The notes under the pieces: generated by a model
Seen by the model: only the letters and a program-made list of their open reading frames with translations
Told to the model about the DNA's origin: nothing
The model's database searches: none
Position numbers and translations under genes: made by a program
Shown here: positions 35,718 through 45,415 of the stretch, in pieces
Numbering within the stretch: the stretch's first letter is position 1
Layout: each line of letters opens with the position of its first letter
Assembly: GCA_963667455.2 (NCBI GenBank)
Contig: CAXXFR010000031.1
Coordinates: 62,001-126,000 of the forward strand
Direction of reading: 5' to 3'
Length of the DNA: 64,000 nucleotides
Source of the DNA: Bin55 sp963667455
Lineage (GTDB): Bacteria; Pseudomonadota; Gammaproteobacteria; Pseudomonadales; Azotimanducaceae

Positions 35718-38150
35718 ATGAATACGTATGATCCCACCTTAGTCGAGACCAAGTGGCAACGTCGCTGGGACGAACAGGGCACCAACCTGTTCGATGAGGC
35801 CAAACTCCGTCATGCGGAGAAGCCCTACTACAACCTCATGATGTTCCCCTATCCGTCTGCGGAGGGATTGCACATCGGCAATATCTACGCCTACACAGGA
35901 GCCGATATACAAGGCAGATTTCAACGCCTAAACGGAAAGCGAGTGTTTGAACCAATGGGCTTCGATGCCTTCGGGATCCACTCGGAAAACTTCGCTCTCA
36001 AGATCGGTACGAATCCCAATGAGCTGATTCCCTCAAATATCGCCAACTTCACAAAACAACTTCGTCGCATTGGGGGAATGTTCGATTGGAATCACACAGT
36101 TGATACGACGGATCCGGACTACTACCGCTGGACCCAGTGGATCTTCGTTCAACTGTTCAAAGCCGGGCTGGTTGTACGACGCAAATCTGCGGTTAACTGG
36201 TGTCCGCAGTGCAAGACGGTCCTGGCGAACGAGCAAGTGATCGATGGAAAATGCGAACGGTGCGATGCGCAAGTCGGTCAACGAAGACTTCCACAGTGGT
36301 TTGTTCGCATCACCGAGTACGCGGACCGGCTTCTCAAGAACATTCCCCAGCTCGACTGGTCCGAAACGACAAAAGTCGCCCAGACCAATTGGATTGGAGC
36401 TAGCGATGGCGCATACGTTGACTTTGCTGTCGCGGACTCGGACATGTCGATCAAGGTGTTTACGACACGTCCCGATACGTTGTTTGGGGCAACCTATATG
36501 GTGCTCGCTCCCGAACATTCGTTGGTAGCCGAGCTAACTGATTCTTCGCAGTCCGAGTCTGTTCAAGCCTACGTCGAGAGTGCACGTCAGTGGGACATCG
36601 TCGAACGGCAGAAGACTGATCGGGACAAAACCGGCGTGTTTCTCGGTTCCCATTGCATCAATCCCGTGAACAGAAAATCCATTCCCATTTGGATCTCCGA
36701 TTACGTCTTGGCTGAATACGGTACCGGTGCAATCATGGCGGTTCCCGCACACGACCAGCGGGACTTTGAATTCGCAGTCAAGTTCGACCTCCCGATTCAG
36801 CTCGTTATACAGGGAGCCGACGGGCCACAAAACGATTCTCTCGATGCGGCCTATTCAGGAGACGGTGTTCTCGTCAACTCCGACAAGTTCGACGGTCTTG
36901 ACAGCGAAGATGCTAAGAACCGTATCGTTGCGGATTTGCAAGATCGAGGCCTGGGAGAAGCGGTAACGACTTACCGTTTACACGATTGGTGCATTTCGCG
37001 TCAGCGCTACTGGGGTCCTCCCATCCCAATCATTCACTGCCCCGACTGCGGACCAGTGGCTGTTCCGGAACAAGATCTGCCGGTGGTTCTCCCGTATCTC
37101 GAGGACTTCAAACCCAACGAAGAAGGAGAAAGTCCTCTTTCGCGGGACACAACGTGGTGCAACGTCAGTTGCCCGAAATGCGGCAAGGATGCCAAGCGCG
37201 AGACGGATGTCTCCGACACCTTTCTCGACAGTGCCTGGTACTTTCTCCGTTATCCCTGTACGGATATCGAAGATGCGCCCTTCAACTCGGAAATCTTGGA
37301 TTCCTGGCTACCTGTGCACTCCTACATCGGAGGCAACGAACACGCAGTATTGCACCTGCTGTATTCCCGGTTCCTCACGATGGCCTTACACGACCTTGGA
37401 TTCACCAAGTTTGAAGAACCGTACCAGAAATTCCGGGCACACGGACTCTTGATCCGGGACGGCAAAAAAATTTCAAAGAGTCGAGGCAACATCGTCGTCC
37501 CGGACGACTTGATCGTAAAGTACGGCGCGGACACCGTTCGGATGTACCTCATGTTCCTCGGCCCCTTCGAACAAGGCGGCGACTATCAGGAACATGGCAT
37601 CCACGGCCCTCGCACGTTTCTTAATCGACTCTGGCAGTCGGTCGAAGAGGCAGAAGCTGGAGAGTGCGAGCCGGATGTGGAACGAGCTCTGCATGCCACC
37701 ATCGAACGTGTTACTCGCTCTATTCGAGAACTGCGTTACAACACCGCTGTCGCCAGCATGATGGAATATCTCAATACCGTGAGGGCAGAAGGTCGCCGAC
37801 CCAAAGTCGAGGAAGTCTCCCCACTGGTGGTCATGGTTGCTCCGTTCTGTCCGCACATCGCGGAAGAGCTCTTCGAAAAACTCGGCAGAAGCTCCAGCAT
37901 CTTCGACAACGCATCTTGGCCCGTTTACGACCCCAAACTGCTGGAAGAACAGTTTGTCGAGCTCGGTATTCAGGTTAATGGAAAACTCCGTGCTACCATC
38001 CGTGCAGACACGAATGCAACCCAAGACGAACTCCAAGAACTGGCTCTGGAACACCCCAACGTTGCTCGCTATACGTCTGATGCCGACATCAAGAAAGTGA
38101 TCCATGTGCCGGGCAGGATGTTGAGCATTGTGGTTGGAAAATCTCGTTAA
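35718..38150 (+). CDS. leuS: Leucyl-tRNA synthetase
   Basis: Charges tRNA-Leu. The class I signature HIGH appears in PYPSAEGLHIGN and KMSKS as KKISKSRGN. The zinc-binding CxxC pairs are WCPQCKT and CERCDA, and the CP1 editing domain is present (TTRPDTLFGATYMVLAPEH and YGTGAIMAVPAHDQRD). From the ATG at 35718 the protein is 810 residues, slightly short of the E. coli enzyme. The frame stays open 27 codons upstream but that stretch is not conserved. It leads the leuS-lptE-holA operon. Confidence 0.94.
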   Translation: MNTYDPTLVETKWQRRWDEQGTNLFDEAKLRHAEKPYYNLMMFPYPSAEGLHIGNIYAYTGADIQGRFQRLNGKRVFEPMGFDAFGIHSENFALKIGTNPNELIPSNIANFTKQLRRIGGMFDWNHTVDTTDPDYYRWTQWIFVQLFKAGLVVRRKSAVNWCPQCKTVLANEQVIDGKCERCDAQVGQRRLPQWFVRITEYADRLLKNIPQLDWSETTKVAQTNWIGASDGAYVDFAVADSDMSIKVFTTRPDTLFGATYMVLAPEHSLVAELTDSSQSESVQAYVESARQWDIVERQKTDRDKTGVFLGSHCINPVNRKSIPIWISDYVLAEYGTGAIMAVPAHDQRDFEFAVKFDLPIQLVIQGADGPQNDSLDAAYSGDGVLVNSDKFDGLDSEDAKNRIVADLQDRGLGEAVTTYRLHDWCISRQRYWGPPIPIIHCPDCGPVAVPEQDLPVVLPYLEDFKPNEEGESPLSRDTTWCNVSCPKCGKDAKRETDVSDTFLDSAWYFLRYPCTDIEDAPFNSEILDSWLPVHSYIGGNEHAVLHLLYSRFLTMALHDLGFTKFEEPYQKFRAHGLLIRDGKKISKSRGNIVVPDDLIVKYGADTVRMYLMFLGPFEQGGDYQEHGIHGPRTFLNRLWQSVEEAEAGECEPDVERALHATIERVTRSIRELRYNTAVASMMEYLNTVRAEGRRPKVEEVSPLVVMVAPFCPHIAEELFEKLGRSSSIFDNASWPVYDPKLLEEQFVELGIQVNGKLRATIRADTNATQDELQELALEHPNVARYTSDADIKKVIHVPGRMLSIVVGKSR

Positions 38151-38165
38151 CTGTGTAAGTTTGTG

Positions 38166-38684
38166 ATGCGATCAATTTCCTCAGTCCTAGTCGCAACTAC
38201 AGTTGGCATTCTGCTATTTCTCCTTAGCGGTTGCGGTTACACCTTGCGCACTGACGATCCGCTGAGCCAATTTGAAAAAATCGCAATAGCCGCAGAGAAA
38301 CATCCGAGATTCACGTCAGCACTGAACAGACGCCTTAAACGGGAAGGTTTGGCTCTTGGCCAGAACACAACGCCTGAAGCGGTAGTCCACATCGACGAAG
38401 TGTCCTATGGCATGAACGCCTCTCTCGTTGCACCAAAGGGCGGGCTGATTGAGTACGAGCGGACTGTAACCCTTGACTACAGAATCGAGATACATGGTTC
38501 GACAGAGGCTGCGACTCCCCAAACCATCGAACGCACTCAGAGCCTCAGAGTCAATTCAGACAAGCTTCTCTCGACATCCGCTCAGGAACGGACGGTTCAG
38601 AAGGAACTGGTCGAAGCCGTGGTAGACGACTTGATCCAGGCAATTGCTGCCGCCACTAGTACCACCAAAGACGAAGAACTGTAA
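38166..38684 (+). CDS. lptE: LPS-assembly lipoprotein LptE
   Basis: The outer-membrane lipoprotein that plugs LptD during lipopolysaccharide insertion. A signal peptide ends in the lipobox LLSGCGYTLR, whose GCGY(T/Q)LR start is typical of LptE. The mature protein is about 150 residues. Position between leuS and holA is the conserved one. It starts at the ATG at 38166 (a GTG precedes it directly). Confidence 0.88.
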   Translation: MRSISSVLVATTVGILLFLLSGCGYTLRTDDPLSQFEKIAIAAEKHPRFTSALNRRLKREGLALGQNTTPEAVVHIDEVSYGMNASLVAPKGGLIEYERTVTLDYRIEIHGSTEAATPQTIERTQSLRVNSDKLLSTSAQERTVQKELVEAVVDDLIQAIAAATSTTKDEEL

Positions 38685-38729
38685 TCTCCGCCTACTCCTC
38701 AAGCACCGTCAGTTTGGCCAATTGACTCA

Positions 38730-39761
38730 ATGGAACTTAGGCCACATCAGCTAGAGCAACGGCTACAACGGCAGGGCATCGCGCCGTTCTACTACGTCGC
38801 CGGAAACGAATTCGTACTCGTCGAGGAAAGCATCCAAACACTCGTTGATTCGGCACGAGAGACTGGATTCGACGAGGTTGTTCGGACGGAAGTAGCTGGG
38901 AAAGACGACTGGGAGAGCGTCTTTACTGAAGCGTCCAGCTCGGCTCTATTTGCAGAAAAACGGCTCTTTCTGGTCAATCTGACTAGACGACAGTGGGATC
39001 GGAACTCGACTGCAACCATTGAGCAGTACCTGAAGGATCCCGACCCCAACTCGGTGCTTGTGGTTCGGGGAAGTACTTTCGACTATCAGCAACGTCGGTT
39101 GGCGTGGTTCAAGCTTCTTACATCCAAAGCCGAAGTAGTAATCGCCGAACCCCTTCCGCCTCCACAGTTTAGGGGATGGATCGAAAATCGATCCAATTCC
39201 TTGAAGCTGCGCATCACTGAGGAAGCACTTGACACATTGGCTGACCTCACTCAAGGCAACTTGCTGGCCGCTCGACAGGAACTGACCAAACTCCAACTGG
39301 TGTTTCTCAAGTCCGACGAGGCTATCAGCGTCGAACACCTGACTCAACTTGATTCGAGTACAGGCAACATGTTCGAGCTACTCGACTCGGCCTGCTACGG
39401 GAACTTCAAGATGATCGGCCAACAACTGATGGCGGTCATTCGAAACGGAACGGATCCGTTGGCAATCATCGGTCTGCTCTCTCTACAACTACGCAGAATG
39501 CACTCGCTGGCACTAGGCGAGAACATACCGATGTCGCGAATGAGAATGCGACCTCTTGAATCAGCTGTGCGTCGCCTGGGTCACCGAGAAATCGAACAGC
39601 TGATCTTTGAATGCACGCACATCGACAGCCAACGCAAGGGAATATTGACTGGAGATCCTTGGGAGTCCGTCCACGCCTTGTTGCTCCGCATTGCTGGATC
39701 CAAGAATCTGATGGATTGCGAAACCAACTTGCAGTGGCACGAAATCGAGTACGAAAACTGA
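38730..39761 (+). CDS. holA: DNA polymerase III delta subunit
   Basis: The clamp-loader subunit that opens the beta clamp. At 343 residues it has the normal length. The N-terminal LRPHQLEQRLQRQGIAPFYY and the following YVAGNEFVLVEES, and the C-terminal LLRIAG segment, match HolA. It is the third gene of leuS-lptE-holA. In E. coli nadD follows; here it does not, and the next gene is a histidine phosphatase on the opposite strand, a distant echo of cobC in the same E. coli neighbourhood. Confidence 0.9.
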   Translation: MELRPHQLEQRLQRQGIAPFYYVAGNEFVLVEESIQTLVDSARETGFDEVVRTEVAGKDDWESVFTEASSSALFAEKRLFLVNLTRRQWDRNSTATIEQYLKDPDPNSVLVVRGSTFDYQQRRLAWFKLLTSKAEVVIAEPLPPPQFRGWIENRSNSLKLRITEEALDTLADLTQGNLLAARQELTKLQLVFLKSDEAISVEHLTQLDSSTGNMFELLDSACYGNFKMIGQQLMAVIRNGTDPLAIIGLLSLQLRRMHSLALGENIPMSRMRMRPLESAVRRLGHREIEQLIFECTHIDSQRKGILTGDPWESVHALLLRIAGSKNLMDCETNLQWHEIEYEN

Positions 39762-39773
39762 CGCTTGTCAGTT
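39756..39773. terminator. Shared hairpin across two convergent stop codons
   Basis: AACTGAC and GTCAGTT make a perfect 7-bp stem with a GCTT loop. It covers the stop codons of both holA and the phosphatase gene. On the minus strand the hairpin runs into TTTTCG, giving a modest intrinsic terminator. Confidence 0.4.
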
Positions 39774-40334
39774 GACTTTGGTTAAAGCCTCCTCCCCACG
39801 CGACAAGACTCTTAGAGTCTCGTTTGCATTGTCGAACACCGTCACTGAAGCGTTGTTCGGGGCGAAGCTAATGAGTGGATCCAGCCCATCAGCCGCACCA
39901 ACCAAGATGTTGATCGCAACATAGTGCGAGAACACGACGCAGTCTTCTTCCATTTCCAATGCTGCATCGATCATCGTTTGCCGCCACTCTTGAAGATCTT
40001 CAGGCAAATCCTGCCACCTACCAGCCATGATTCTTCTAAGCCAAGTGGAACGATCTTCCAAACTGTAGCCCTGCGGGGAAGGAACCTCTGCAAAACGCCT
40101 GTCGACAACGGGAGTTACATTCCAAAGATCGGCAAGCTCTTGTGCAGTTTCCTGTGTTCGCCGAAGTGGGCTCGTGAAGATGGGAATGGGTTCGAGAGTA
40201 CTCAAGTTAGTAGCGGTTTGAATTGCTTGCGCTCTTCCCAAGTCACTGAGACCGGGGTCAGTGTGTTGAGCAAAAGATGCCGCCGCTTCCCCATGTCGAA
40301 CAAAGTGGATGGTTGCCAATTTCAAAAACTCCAA
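39768..40334 (-). CDS. Histidine phosphatase family protein
   Basis: A 188-residue phosphoglycerate-mutase-like phosphatase. The phosphohistidine motif is FVRHGEA, followed by LSDLGRAQA and by FTSPLRRTQETAQ, which holds the second conserved Arg; the second His lies in VVFSHYVAINIL. Relatives include CobC, SixA and PhpB, so sugar phosphates, alpha-ribazole phosphate or a phosphoprotein could be the substrate. A cobS/cobT pair lies about 2.2 kb away, but nothing links them directly. Confidence 0.85.
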   Translation of the reverse strand: MEFLKLATIHFVRHGEAAASFAQHTDPGLSDLGRAQAIQTATNLSTLEPIPIFTSPLRRTQETAQELADLWNVTPVVDRRFAEVPSPQGYSLEDRSTWLRRIMAGRWQDLPEDLQEWRQTMIDAALEMEEDCVVFSHYVAINILVGAADGLDPLISFAPNNASVTVFDNANETLRVLSRGEEALTKVN

Positions 40335-40571
40335 TCACACCGGGTTGTTGTGGATCTGGCATCGAGCTCATTGCTTCTGAGCTCGTCTTTAACGCATCAC
40401 TAAATGGTAGCGAATAAGTCAGCCTGGTCTCAACATTCACTCATTCCAGACTGCGGCTACTGAATGAAGGTCGATCAAGCAAACTGGTTCACCACATAAT
40501 CCCTCACAATCAAGTCACAGAGCCACGCAAGTCCTTAGAATGAACGTGCTATCAGTACAAGGAGCGATCTG

Positions 40572-41183
40572 GTGGCCATCACCTCTGAGCTGGTTGCACG
40601 AAAGTGCAAAGACGGATTGCAAAAGGCGCAAAAACACTACCAAGATTGGTCAGGTTGGTCATGGCCACTACCAGAGTGCGTTGCGACCGTTGAGACAGCC
40701 CTAACGGTGAATAAAGCCGTGCGCAAAGCTGATGACCGCTCCTGGGTGACTCCAGAATTCAGTGTCAGGAAGACTCTAAAGAAAGCCGGACTCCGTCCAA
40801 GACCTGGTCCAAAGCATGGGGTCCTGCCCAAGCAGGGCAGGTTTGATATCGTCGCGTGGATCGGGGAACGTCCAATCGGAGTGATTGAAGTGAAAACTCG
40901 TGGGACTTCACTGGAAAGGGACATGGAACGAGTCAGTCTAGCGATCTCCCTCGGCCCTTCGATCCGATGGGGCATTGTGGCAACAATGATCGCAATTCAA
41001 TCGGGAGAACGGAAATCTGCCGAGGATCGGCTCCGCACCAGAATGGGGAGTCGAATCGAGGAAGCAGGTAGGGTAGCAGTGAGTCGGGGAGTGAAATTCA
41101 ACAAATGCTGGGAGACTAGGCCCAAGCAAGATGACTCAGACGGAGGATCTTGGGCCGTACAAGTGTTCGAGTTTCGCCGCTAG
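40572..41183 (+). CDS. PD-(D/E)XK-like protein of unknown role
   Basis: A 203-residue protein starting at a GTG. Residues 89-110 read QGRFDIVAW then IGVIEVKTRG, in which Asp92, Glu106 and Lys108 form a textbook PD-(D/E)XK active site, as in restriction-endonuclease-like nucleases that assemble the site on two strands. A conserved-looking W-rich N-terminus precedes it. No methyltransferase or helicase gene is adjacent, so it is a solitary candidate nuclease. I do not recognise a named family. Confidence 0.7.
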   Translation: MAITSELVARKCKDGLQKAQKHYQDWSGWSWPLPECVATVETALTVNKAVRKADDRSWVTPEFSVRKTLKKAGLRPRPGPKHGVLPKQGRFDIVAWIGERPIGVIEVKTRGTSLERDMERVSLAISLGPSIRWGIVATMIAIQSGERKSAEDRLRTRMGSRIEEAGRVAVSRGVKFNKCWETRPKQDDSDGGSWAVQVFEFRR

Positions 41184-41724
41184 TGCCAGCAAAACTTCCA
41201 CTCACTTTCCTATGGTATGGGTTTCATTCAGTACGGACATATACACAAACTAATTCTCCTAGTAGCATGCCATCGTCGTGAGTAATTGGGTGTCGAGACA
41301 TCCTAATCGACCGTATCCTAACAATCAGTTGCTGCATCAAACGCTCGTCTTGACGAGTCGCACCGTGTAAGGCGAACAAGCGCACGCACCAATAGAAATC
41401 CACAGCTAAGCTAATCGCCGGATTCGCCTCGCCGCAAGCGGAGGAGCACCCTAGCTGGCCGTATAGAGGGGTCAAGCCAAATCGTCACTTCAGTCGCATG
41501 GATCTAGCTAGCAGGATTCAATAGTTCTCGAGTACGGAACGCGGCGCGAGTGCTTCATGCTACAAGGGAATTCTGCATTGGTCTTGGCAGCATTCGACAT
41601 CGAAGTGTTGGCAAGCCACGAAAGACAAAGCAGATTTCGTATGCAAGTGTGTTGATGGCGTATGTAACCCGTCACAACACTCAAAAATCTGCTATACAAT
41701 GTCCATTTCCAGCCCCTTGGAGCG
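41184..41724. other. Intergenic stretch, no gene recognised
   Basis: About 540 bases. Minus-strand frames of 70-83 codons are present but show no domain. Near the right end TATACAAT at 41693 could be the -10 of the small gene at 41731, without a good -35. Confidence 0.3.
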
Positions 41725-41730
41725 ATGATC

Positions 41731-41979
41731 ATGCAATGGGAAAACTTTGGTAGAGTCGACCGAGCGATTGTCGAGTCTATCGTGAGTTATGACGCAGGAA
41801 AAACAACAACGAAATGGGCTGTTGTTCTGCTTCAGCGACTAAACGAAGAGCAAATCAACCGATTTAGAGCAGATGTCTTCGAATCTGAGGACGAAGCCAG
41901 AGCTCTAGCCGGGAAAATTGAGGACATGCTCGCCGAAGAACACACGAAAATTGCCCGCGAACTCCGAGGAACTGGCTAA
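41731..41979 (+). CDS. Small uncharacterised protein
   Basis: About 82 residues starting MQWENFGRVDRAIVE (a start two codons earlier is possible). It is charged, predicted helical towards the C-terminus (EEQINRFRADVFESEDEARA) and has no membrane segment. A TATACAAT element lies about 30 bases upstream. Codon use looks normal, so I think it is real, but the family is unknown. Confidence 0.5.
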   Translation: MQWENFGRVDRAIVESIVSYDAGKTTTKWAVVLLQRLNEEQINRFRADVFESEDEARALAGKIEDMLAEEHTKIARELRGTG

Positions 41980-42541
41980 GTAGCGTCTCGAGGATCGAGC
42001 GCTCCGATCCGGAAAGCTTCAGTTTGACTTGGGCCTTCACTGTCCAGTGCGGCATCCTCCTGCTGAACGCCGCAACTAAACGTCACGCACAATTGTCTTT
42101 GCGGTTGCGCGTCCCCTATTCATTGTGCATCCAGCACACGCAGTTCTCGATCTCCCACCGTGCCCTCGCAGGATCCTTCGTCAGCAAGCGCTTTTAGATG
42201 TAGTTGACCATCTGGGACAGTCACAGTCTTCGTTCTTGGGACCCTTCCTCGGCTCACAGCCGACAAGCTGGTGGGTCCTTTGGAGTCCATCCCTGACAAA
42301 GGAACAAGATCTGCATCGAAGTGACGTGTCGCCTTCAAATGCGTACGCTCTGTGACCAGCAAATCGCATAAATCCTGCCTCTGGGCAAGAGTCGTCCATC
42401 ACGGAGGAGAACGAGAGCGCCTACGGACTGACAGTCCACAGCCTAGCGATTTCGTATTCGTAAAATTACTCCGCTCTCAACCGCAACTTTACCCCTCGCC
42501 GCTCCTCGAATCGGCAAGACGCGCACATCGATAGGAGTCGA
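41980..42541. other. Intergenic stretch, no gene recognised
   Basis: About 560 bases upstream of cobS. Only frames below 80 codons without domain features are seen. No terminator or convincing promoter was identified. Confidence 0.3.
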
Positions 42542-43540
42542 ATGAACGTTCACGAATCCGGACTGAACGCCGAAATGGTGCCGGACACCTCCGTCGATGC
42601 GAGAAAAGCATTCGATCTCGATCGGGACTTTACGGTTCCAGCCTTCAGCAAGCGCAACGACTACGTGCCGCCCATCGACGAGGACTATCGATTCGATCCG
42701 GAAACGACATTGGCGATTCTTGCGGGATTCGCACACAACCGTCGAGTAATGATTCAAGGCTACCACGGCACCGGGAAATCGACCCACATCGAGCAGGTGG
42801 CGGCGCGGCTGAACTGGCCGTGCATTCGAGTCAATCTTGACAGTCACATTAGTCGGATCGATCTCGTCGGTAAGGACGCCATTGTTATCGAGGATGGGAA
42901 GCAAGTGACTTCCTTCAAGGAAGGAATTCTGCCGTGGGCCTTGCAACATCCCACATGCATTGTGTTCGACGAGTACGATGCTGGACGGCCCGACGTGATG
43001 TTCGTAATTCAACGGGTGTTGGAAGTCGAGGGAAAACTCACCTTGCTGGACCAGAACAAGGTGATAACCCCGCATCCGTGGTTTCGGTTGTTTTCGACAA
43101 CCAACACGGTGGGGCTGGGAGACACCACCGGAATGTACCACGGAACCCAGCAAATCAATCACGGACAGATGGATCGCTGGAATATCGTCGCAACGCTGAA
43201 TTATCTTCCCCACGACGTCGAGGTCGATATCGTCTATGGAAAGGCGAGAAGCTGGCAAGACAAGGAGGAAGGCCGCAGTACCATCGGCAACATGGTTGGC
43301 GTGGCGGACTTGACACGCAAAGGATTCGTGAACGGCGATGTTTCGGTAGTCATGTCTCCGCGGACGGTGCTCACATGGGCCGAGAACGCCGAAATCTTCG
43401 ACGATATTGCATTCGGATTTCGCGTCACATTCCTCAACAAGTGCGATGAGCTCGAAAGATCGATAATTGCCGAGTACTACCAGAGGTGCATGGGAGACGA
43501 CTTGGGCGATGCCTCGTCTGGAATCACAGTTAGTCCCTAG
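42542..43540 (+). CDS. cobS: CobS-like AAA+ ATPase
   Basis: A 332-residue AAA+ ATPase matching the CobS subunit of aerobic cobaltochelatase. Walker A is GYHGTGKST, Walker B is CIVFDEYDAGRPDV, and TTNTVGLGDTTGMYHGTQ is the strongly conserved CobS segment. In the full complex CobS and CobT drive cobalt insertion by CobN. No cobN is in the window, and no other late cobalamin gene is near. CobST pairs without CobN also exist and may serve as MoxR-type chaperones. It is 11 bases from cobT. Confidence 0.88.
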   Translation: MNVHESGLNAEMVPDTSVDARKAFDLDRDFTVPAFSKRNDYVPPIDEDYRFDPETTLAILAGFAHNRRVMIQGYHGTGKSTHIEQVAARLNWPCIRVNLDSHISRIDLVGKDAIVIEDGKQVTSFKEGILPWALQHPTCIVFDEYDAGRPDVMFVIQRVLEVEGKLTLLDQNKVITPHPWFRLFSTTNTVGLGDTTGMYHGTQQINHGQMDRWNIVATLNYLPHDVEVDIVYGKARSWQDKEEGRSTIGNMVGVADLTRKGFVNGDVSVVMSPRTVLTWAENAEIFDDIAFGFRVTFLNKCDELERSIIAEYYQRCMGDDLGDASSGITVSP

Positions 43541-43551
43541 TCACGCATTCC

Positions 43552-45366
43552 ATGTCGGATAACGACTTAGAGAGTCCACTCGAGCCGTTCAAACGTGGCG
43601 TAACAGCAACCATTCGAGCTATTGCAGAGAACAACGAGCTCGAAGTCAGTTTCGGCAAAGGCACTCCTTCGGTTCAAGGCAACGCTATCCGAGTGCCGCT
43701 ACCCGATGTCGGATGCTCCCAAGAGGAACTCGATGCGGCGCGAGGCATCGGCGACGAAATCGCACTCAAACTCCGTTACCACGACGAATCGACCTATCGA
43801 CAAAACTGTCCGACCACAGGTCCAGCTCAAGAGCTGTTCCAGTGGGTTGAAGACGCAAGGGTCGCATCAATCGGCTCCTTGCGGATGAAGGGTGTTGCGA
43901 ACAATCTCGATGCCTCGCTGGAAGCGATCTGCAAGCAATCGCTGTTTGACCGAATCACTGCCGAGACGGAAGCTCCGTTAGGAGTAGCGGTGGGATTGAT
44001 TGTTCGCCAACAGCTGACTGGACGCGAGTTGCCTCCAGCCGCCGAAAATGTCGCTCAGTTTTGGCGCGAATACGTCTATGAGCAAGCCGGTAATGACATC
44101 TCGGCTCTGGAAGACTGCATTCAAGACCAACAGACGTTCTCTCGACGTTGTCGCGACATTCTTGTGGATTTGGGGTTGATCGCCGAGTACGAAGATCAAC
44201 CAGAGCTTTCGGAGCAGGATCAAGAGACACAATCCGACTCTGACGACGAATCAGACTCCGATTATTCGACCGAAGATGTGGTCTTGGACGACGAACTAGG
44301 TGGCGACGAAGACTCTGAAGGAGAGACCTCGACGACTCAACTTGACGCCGATCTGGACTCTACGGAACTTGGAAGCGATGCCGATATCGACGAGTCCATG
44401 CAGGCCAATATCGACGATACCGGCCGGATTCGAGTGGAAGTCGAGTACAAACCGTTCACAACCGAATTCGATGAGATTGTCGATGCGGAAGAGTTGTGCG
44501 AAGCAGAGGAACTGACGCGCCTGCGAGGTCTGCTGGATCGACAGCTAGTCCCTTTGAAGCACGCGACAGCGAAGCTGGCCAACCGACTGCAACGGAGGCT
44601 CATGGCCAAGCAGAATCGAACGTGGGAATTTAACCTCGACGAGGGTTTGCTCGATGCCTCCCGGTTGGAGCAAGTGATCGTCAATCCCATCAATCCGCTC
44701 TCCTACAAGCAAGAAAAGGAATTCCCGTTTCGCGACACTGTGGTATCGATGTTGATCGACAGTTCCGGATCCATGCGCGGTCGGTCAATCGCCATAGCCG
44801 CAATGTGCGGAGATATTTTGGGCCGCACTCTCGAACGCTGCGCCGTTCGTGTCGAAATATTGGGCTTCACAACCAGTGCGTGGCGTGGCGGTCAGTCCAG
44901 AGAGGAATGGATCAACGCAGGCAAACCATCGAATCCGGGACGACTCAACGATTTGCGTCACATCGTCTACAAGGGAGCTGATGTTCCGTGGCGCCGCTGT
45001 CGTCGAAACTTGGGACTCATGATGCGCGAGGAAATGCTCAAGGAGAACATCGACGGCGAGGCTTTGATCTGGGCGCACAATCGACTCATCGGACGCAACG
45101 AACAACGAAAAGTTCTGATGGTGATCTCCGATGGTCTGCCCGTCGACAACTCGACCCTACTCGTCAATCCAAGCAATTACCTAGAACAGCATCTCAAATA
45201 CGCCATCGAGATGATCGAACAGCACTCCGCTGTTGAACTCATCGCCATCGGAATCGGCCACGACGTGACCAATCATTACAACCGAGCCGTCACGATCACT
45301 GATGCCGAGCAACTCGGGGGCGCAATTACGGACCAGCTCGCTGAACTCTTCGAGATTGCCCACTAG
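43552..45366 (+). CDS. cobT: CobT-like von Willebrand factor A protein
   Basis: A 604-residue partner of CobS. The N-terminal 200 residues are the CobT-specific domain. Residues about 225-300 are an extremely acidic linker (SDSDDESDSDYSTEDV). The C-terminal VWA domain has the metal-binding DSSGSMRGRS and MVISDGLPVD, with the CobT-specific GFTTSAWRGG. Together with cobS it forms a two-gene unit. The lack of cobN makes the client uncertain. Confidence 0.87.
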   Translation: MSDNDLESPLEPFKRGVTATIRAIAENNELEVSFGKGTPSVQGNAIRVPLPDVGCSQEELDAARGIGDEIALKLRYHDESTYRQNCPTTGPAQELFQWVEDARVASIGSLRMKGVANNLDASLEAICKQSLFDRITAETEAPLGVAVGLIVRQQLTGRELPPAAENVAQFWREYVYEQAGNDISALEDCIQDQQTFSRRCRDILVDLGLIAEYEDQPELSEQDQETQSDSDDESDSDYSTEDVVLDDELGGDEDSEGETSTTQLDADLDSTELGSDADIDESMQANIDDTGRIRVEVEYKPFTTEFDEIVDAEELCEAEELTRLRGLLDRQLVPLKHATAKLANRLQRRLMAKQNRTWEFNLDEGLLDASRLEQVIVNPINPLSYKQEKEFPFRDTVVSMLIDSSGSMRGRSIAIAAMCGDILGRTLERCAVRVEILGFTTSAWRGGQSREEWINAGKPSNPGRLNDLRHIVYKGADVPWRRCRRNLGLMMREEMLKENIDGEALIWAHNRLIGRNEQRKVLMVISDGLPVDNSTLLVNPSNYLEQHLKYAIEMIEQHSAVELIAIGIGHDVTNHYNRAVTITDAEQLGGAITDQLAELFEIAH

Positions 45367-45415
45367 TACTAGTCAGAACATAGCTTCGTCCAGCGATCCG
45401 ATGGGTCCTTGACGT

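Noticed and set aside
39768..40334. Naming the histidine phosphatase CobC because of the nearby cobS-cobT pair
   Set aside because: The motifs are general to the superfamily, the gene is on the opposite strand and 2.2 kb away, and no other cobalamin gene is present.
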